From Paludibacter sp. (GTDB lineage Bacteria > Bacteroidota > Bacteroidia > Bacteroidales > Paludibacteraceae), in NCBI RefSeq assembly GCF_009712605.1, contig NZ_WASO01000014.1:512066-576065 (forward strand): a stretch of 64,000 nt of DNA. Reading direction: 5' to 3'. The notes beneath the pieces are model-generated. The model was not told the DNA's origin, ran no database searches, and worked only from the letters and a program-made list of their open reading frames with translations. The stretch's first letter is position 1; each line of letters opens with the position of its first letter. A program made the position numbers and the translations under genes. This document shows positions 60,401 to 64,000 of this stretch, one piece after another.

Positions 60401-62743
60401 ATGAACAATTATAATTTTACAGAGCTATTATCACCGTTACGATTTGAACAAATTTCAAGGGATTTGCTCAGAACTCAATATGGAATATTTGAAAATTTTG
60501 CAGAGGGAAAAGACAATGGGATAGATTTTAGATATTCTGAATCGAAGAATAATATGCTAATCGTTCAATGCAAGAGGTATAAAAACTTCAACAATCTTAT
60601 CTCTGTACTAAAGAATGAAAACGACAAGATAAAAAAAATGAAATTTTCAACTTATTTACTTGTTATATCACTTGACCTTACTGTCGCTAATAAAGATAAA
60701 ATCGTTGAAGTATTTAAAAACAAGGTTAATCCAAATAACATTTTGACTACAAGCGACTTAAACTATTTATTAAGTTTACCAATAAACCATCATATTGAAT
60801 TCAAATACCCTGAATTATGGATGAAAAGCATCAATGTTCATCAAAAAATATTTCACTTAGGAATACTAAATCATTCAAGATTTATTGGCGAGGAACTACT
60901 TTTCTCTCTTGTAAATTTTGTACCGATAGAGCAATATGACCAAGTTATTAATCACCTTGAATCCAATAATATTGTAATTATCTCTGGTAATCCTGGAATT
61001 GGTAAAACGACATTATCTCATGCCGTCATTTCTCATTATTTATATTTTAATAAATATCAATTAATCGGCTTATCATATAGAAAGATTCAGGAGGCAGAAT
61101 CTTTACTTTACAATGAAGATCCCTGCATTTTCTATATTGATGATTTTTTAGGACATATCAAACTGGATAAAAAAAATGATTACGCTCAACTCCTTCTTTT
61201 TTTGATAAAGAAAATAGAAAAGTCAACAAATAAGAAATTAATTATCACCTCCCGAGAATATATACTACGCCAAGCCCATAAGGACTTGTTTCCAATTAAT
61301 GAAATTAGTAATACAATAACAAAACATATAATTGAGCTAAGTTCATTTACGAGAAGGATTAGAACTGAGATATTGTATAATTATATAAATAATAGCAGAT
61401 TACCAATTAAATACATAAATAATTTACTTAACTCTGATTACAAAAAAATAATTGACCATAAAAACTATAACCCTAGAATAATTGAAAAACTAACAGATGA
61501 AAATATTCTCAGAAATATACAAATTGAAGATAATAGTTATTATTCTTATTTTATTGAGAATCTTAATAACCCCTTGAGAGTATGGCAAGATGTATACGAC
61601 AATTTCCCAAACAAGCTTTATAAATTAATTATTATAATCCGGTTTTTAATAGAAGGTGAATTACCTGTTAAGAACTTAGAGAAAGCTGTAAATTCAATAA
61701 TTGAAAATAGCCAAGAATATCAGTCATTTAGTTACGATGATTTTGAATATACTATACGAAGCCTAGAAGGAACTTTGTTTTCCTTTAAAGATGGAGTTGA
61801 CGAATTAACTGAAGAAAAATACACACTAATAGAATTTCAAAATCCATCAATTATTGACTTTATAGATAATTTTATTTGGAAGAAAACCTACTGGTTAAAT
61901 TTGATTATAAAAAATGCAATATATTTTGAACAATTATTCAATTTTGAATTAATAGAAATAATTAAAGTTGATCCAACTTTATCAAAATCTTTTAGAGATA
62001 AAATTTTAAAAGACTTTCATAGACTTACAAATGCTAATATTGGATATTTTGAGTATGATACACAAGAAACTACATTTAATTGTTGGACACAAGGAAGATA
62101 TCTCTATTTCTTAATTGAATTGCTTGAAGTTACAAATATTGAAGAAGATGAAGATGTTGCTTTCTTTTTAAAGAGCGAAATTTTTCGTTATCCATTTGAC
62201 GGAACTGAGGATATTTCCGAGAAACAATCATTTTGTGAAATAGCAACAATTCTTATTGAACGTGGACACATAAATGAAAAAGATGCAATAATGCACTATA
62301 CTTCAGGGTTTATTAATGACGTCAAAGAATTAGTATGTTTTGAATACATGACGAGAAAGTGCAATAAAGAATCCTTAGATATCATAAGAAACAACAAAGA
62401 GTTTGTTGAAGACGCAGACAATCTATTTCTATGCGAAATCAATGAATTATCTACAAAAAACTTCATTGATTTAATGGATTTTTATGATGATTATGAACAG
62501 ATTACACACATACTACCATTAAAAAAAACCACTAAAAAATTAAAAAAGCTAGAAACAAATAGCATTTGGAAAGAAGCTTGGGAAAAATTAGGAAAGAATG
62601 TAGAAGAAAACAATTTAACAAGGAAAGTTGTTGACAATATAAATTATTTTGACATTGAAGACAAATCAATTGACAGTTTATTTAAATCAATAAATAAAAA
62701 AATGATACACGCCGCATTCTATGATAAAAAACAAGGTTTTTGA
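60401..62743 (+). CDS. Mrr-like nuclease fused to a STAND NTPase (predicted defence protein)
   Basis: About 780 residues from ATG 60401 (MNNYNFTELLSPLRFEQISR). The N-terminal ~110 residues form a PD-(D/E)XK Mrr-type restriction fold: GKDNGIDFRY (Asp42) and LIVQCKRYKNF (Gln56, Lys58), the QxK active-site pattern. A P-loop NTPase follows: Walker A SGNPGIGKTTLS (Lys202), Walker B CIFYIDDFLG, and KKLIITSREYIL. This matches the nSTAND3-type module. The long helical C-terminus (~400-780) would sense a trigger. The gene is far richer in A/T than its neighbours and sits at a mobile-element boundary. Such nuclease-STAND fusions are predicted phage-defence proteins. The frame also opens from a GTG at 60272. 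Confidence 0.8.
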   Translation: MNNYNFTELLSPLRFEQISRDLLRTQYGIFENFAEGKDNGIDFRYSESKNNMLIVQCKRYKNFNNLISVLKNENDKIKKMKFSTYLLVISLDLTVANKDKIVEVFKNKVNPNNILTTSDLNYLLSLPINHHIEFKYPELWMKSINVHQKIFHLGILNHSRFIGEELLFSLVNFVPIEQYDQVINHLESNNIVIISGNPGIGKTTLSHAVISHYLYFNKYQLIGLSYRKIQEAESLLYNEDPCIFYIDDFLGHIKLDKKNDYAQLLLFLIKKIEKSTNKKLIITSREYILRQAHKDLFPINEISNTITKHIIELSSFTRRIRTEILYNYINNSRLPIKYINNLLNSDYKKIIDHKNYNPRIIEKLTDENILRNIQIEDNSYYSYFIENLNNPLRVWQDVYDNFPNKLYKLIIIIRFLIEGELPVKNLEKAVNSIIENSQEYQSFSYDDFEYTIRSLEGTLFSFKDGVDELTEEKYTLIEFQNPSIIDFIDNFIWKKTYWLNLIIKNAIYFEQLFNFELIEIIKVDPTLSKSFRDKILKDFHRLTNANIGYFEYDTQETTFNCWTQGRYLYFLIELLEVTNIEEDEDVAFFLKSEIFRYPFDGTEDISEKQSFCEIATILIERGHINEKDAIMHYTSGFINDVKELVCFEYMTRKCNKESLDIIRNNKEFVEDADNLFLCEINELSTKNFIDLMDFYDDYEQITHILPLKKTTKKLKKLETNSIWKEAWEKLGKNVEENNLTRKVVDNINYFDIEDKSIDSLFKSINKKMIHAAFYDKKQGF

Positions 62744-62751
62744 GTTAAAAA

Positions 62752-63769
62752 TCAGGATGCAAATTTGAATGTATTAATAAAAGGCTTTTCACGATATAAT
62801 AACGGCAAATACACGTCCAAGTAATTTACATCTGACATTGTTTATTGTAAGCATTTTAGGCTTACCTTCAGTTAATTTACGTTGATAATATGCTTTAAGT
62901 TCTTTGTCATAACGAACAGCAACAATGGCACACATATTAAGTAGGCTTTTTAGCTTTTTATCAGCCAGGGGATGCACTTTAGTTCGTCCATGGATGCTGG
63001 TTCCTGATTGATACGGAAAAGGAGCCACTCCGGCATAACAGGCTAATTGCCGCCAATTATCAAACGACTCAAAAGCTTTTGTTGCAATCATCAGATAAAT
63101 GGCTGTTTGCATGCCGATTCCGGGGATAGAAAGTAAAAGTTCGGATTTTTGTTTTAGCTGTTGTTCGGATTCGATCACTTCCATCATTTTAGTTTCGGTA
63201 AGTTTCAAAGCCTTGTGAAGCTGAGATAGTACCGATCGATTTATGGCTGTCACGCATTGAAAAACTTCTTTGGGTACATAGTCTTGGTTTTCTTTTGTCC
63301 GTTCAAAAGAGGATAGACTTCTGAGTATCTTTTCTCTTTCTGCAAACAGAATTCTCAGCTTCTGGATTGATTTTGGAGATAACGAACTTGGCCTAAATTT
63401 ATGCATGTGTGAATAGGCGTAAAGAGCAATGTCTTTTGAATCAGTCTTGTCACTTTTACCACGGCAGATACCCTTGCTGCGCTTTATTTCAATGGCAGGA
63501 ACCTGCCAATACGACAACGTGTTATCACTTAAACAACAAGCCAACGGTAACGAATAAACGCCTGTATCTTCAAAGCAAAATAGAATCTGCTCTGAGTTGT
63601 ACATTTTTCGTAATGTTCTGACAAGTTGAGCAATACTTTTGTCTTTGTTTTCAATCACCTGATAATCAGTTTTAGCGGCTCCATTTGTTTCGTATAGGAT
63701 GGTAACATCCAACTTTAGTTTGGAAATGTCTAGTCCTGAAATAACGTTACAGCTTTTACTAGGACAAAA
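62752..63769 (-). pseudogene. IS110 family transposase, damaged at both ends
   Basis: A DEDD-type transposase with a C-terminal transposase_20 domain. FCFEDTGVY, KSDKTDSKDIALYAY and LLSIPGIGMQTAIYLMIATK are present. The first catalytic Asp (in GLDISK, codon at 63728-63730) is in frame but lies upstream of the only possible start (TTG 63710-63712); no ATG precedes it. Near the 3' end one extra base makes a premature stop at 62789-62791; the other frame continues REKPFINTFKFAS to a TGA at 62752, the usual IS110 C-terminus. The noncoding ends are too short to contain a normal bridge RNA. Confidence 0.75.
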
Positions 63770-63779
63770 TTAATATGCT

Positions 63780-64000
63780 TTATGAGATAGATGTCGGGCT
63801 AGCCCGACATCTATCTTTGTTTTTATAGGATCTGATTTCAATCTCTTTCTGTTCATGCATTTGCTCAGGAGTCCTCATGTGGCAAGAATAATGAGGTCTT
63901 TGCGTATTGTAAATTCGCACAGCATCTTTCACCAATAATTGCATTGTTTGGATGTCGACCTGATATTCCTCCAATAAAAACTCTTGTTTTAAGATTCCAT
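63780..64000 (-). CDS. IS3 family transposase (OrfB), C-terminal part
   Basis: The frame is open beyond the window edge. It ends in the rve integrase tail: GILKQEFLLEEYQVDIQTMQ, then VRIYNTQRPHYSCHMRTPEQ MH. The final residues (CRASPTSIS) are encoded by the palindrome at 63785-63816, so the natural stop may have been lost and the tail is probably junction sequence. The N-terminal catalytic DDE residues lie outside the window. Confidence 0.8.
   Translation of the reverse strand, partial: GILKQEFLLEEYQVDIQTMQLLVKDAVRIYNTQRPHYSCHMRTPEQMHEQKEIEIRSYKNKDRCRASPTSIS
63785..63816. repeat. 32-nt perfect palindrome at the IS junction
   Basis: AGATAGATGTCGGGCT is followed directly by its complement. 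It lies at the 3' end of the IS3 transposase frame and next to the start of the decayed IS110, with no U-run, so it may be an IS end or hairpin target rather than a terminator. Confidence 0.55.

Noticed and set aside
1..64000. tRNA, rRNA or CRISPR arrays
   Set aside because: No cloverleaf, rRNA-like stretch or regularly spaced direct repeats were found by eye; a tRNAscan or CRISPR finder run would be decisive.

Overview
The window is a piece of a Bacteroidota chromosome, most likely order Bacteroidales. The signs are many promoter boxes of the form TAnnTTTG, families found mainly in this phylum (DUF6452, DUF6048, DUF4199, DUF6132, DUF4382), a Rho factor with a long Gln/Asn-rich insert, and arginine and ftsQAZ-yqeY gene sets typical of the group. 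A Paludibacter-like or related lineage is possible, but I cannot fix the genus from sequence alone.

Layout. 1-20.5 kb is housekeeping. It holds a partial MBOAT acyltransferase, ilvE, a TPR/propeller protein, tilS, rho, a radical SAM protein, and a membrane TPR regulator followed by two tiny ORFs. Then come a DUF4861 protein and a bifunctional nuclease, the argR-GNAT-argG arginine set with an ARG box on argR, a PadR-PspC pair, trmD-DUF1294-argC, and a Big_5 lipoprotein. 20.7-24.8 kb is ftsQ-ftsA-ftsZ-yqeY with its own promoter and terminator. 24.9-26.2 kb is a small MarR-led redox operon (DUF6132, thioredoxin lipoprotein, ferredoxin). 26.3-34.2 kb holds membrane and envelope genes: two glycosyltransferases, an LpxL-type acyltransferase, a secreted metallopeptidase, a nitroreductase and DUF6452/DUF6048. 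34.2-45 kb is mixed: small secreted proteins, a polysaccharide deacetylase, Nudix hydrolases, a cytidylate-kinase-like protein, a GxxExxY module bracketed by inverted repeats, nudC, trpS and a flavodoxin-like protein.

45.0-59.95 kb is one large minus-strand cobalamin block. A cobalamin riboswitch at its 5' end is followed by btuF, an ATP:corrinoid adenosyltransferase, btuC, btuD, btuB, a DUF4430 secreted protein, cobU, a second cobT, cobS, cobC, the first cobT, cobQ, cobD and cbiB. Together they take up corrinoids, adenosylate them, and carry out aminopropanol attachment, nucleotide-loop assembly and dephosphorylation. No corrin-ring genes and no bluB are visible here.

60.0-64 kb is an accessory edge. 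A very AT-rich gene encodes an Mrr-like nuclease fused to a STAND-type NTPase and is the best candidate for an uncharacterised defence system. It abuts a decayed IS110 transposase gene and the end of an IS3-family transposase. Several short palindrome-rich dispersed elements with terminal inverted repeats lie between genes (34.26, 36.94, 50.4 and 58.07 kb). I saw no tRNA, rRNA or CRISPR array.
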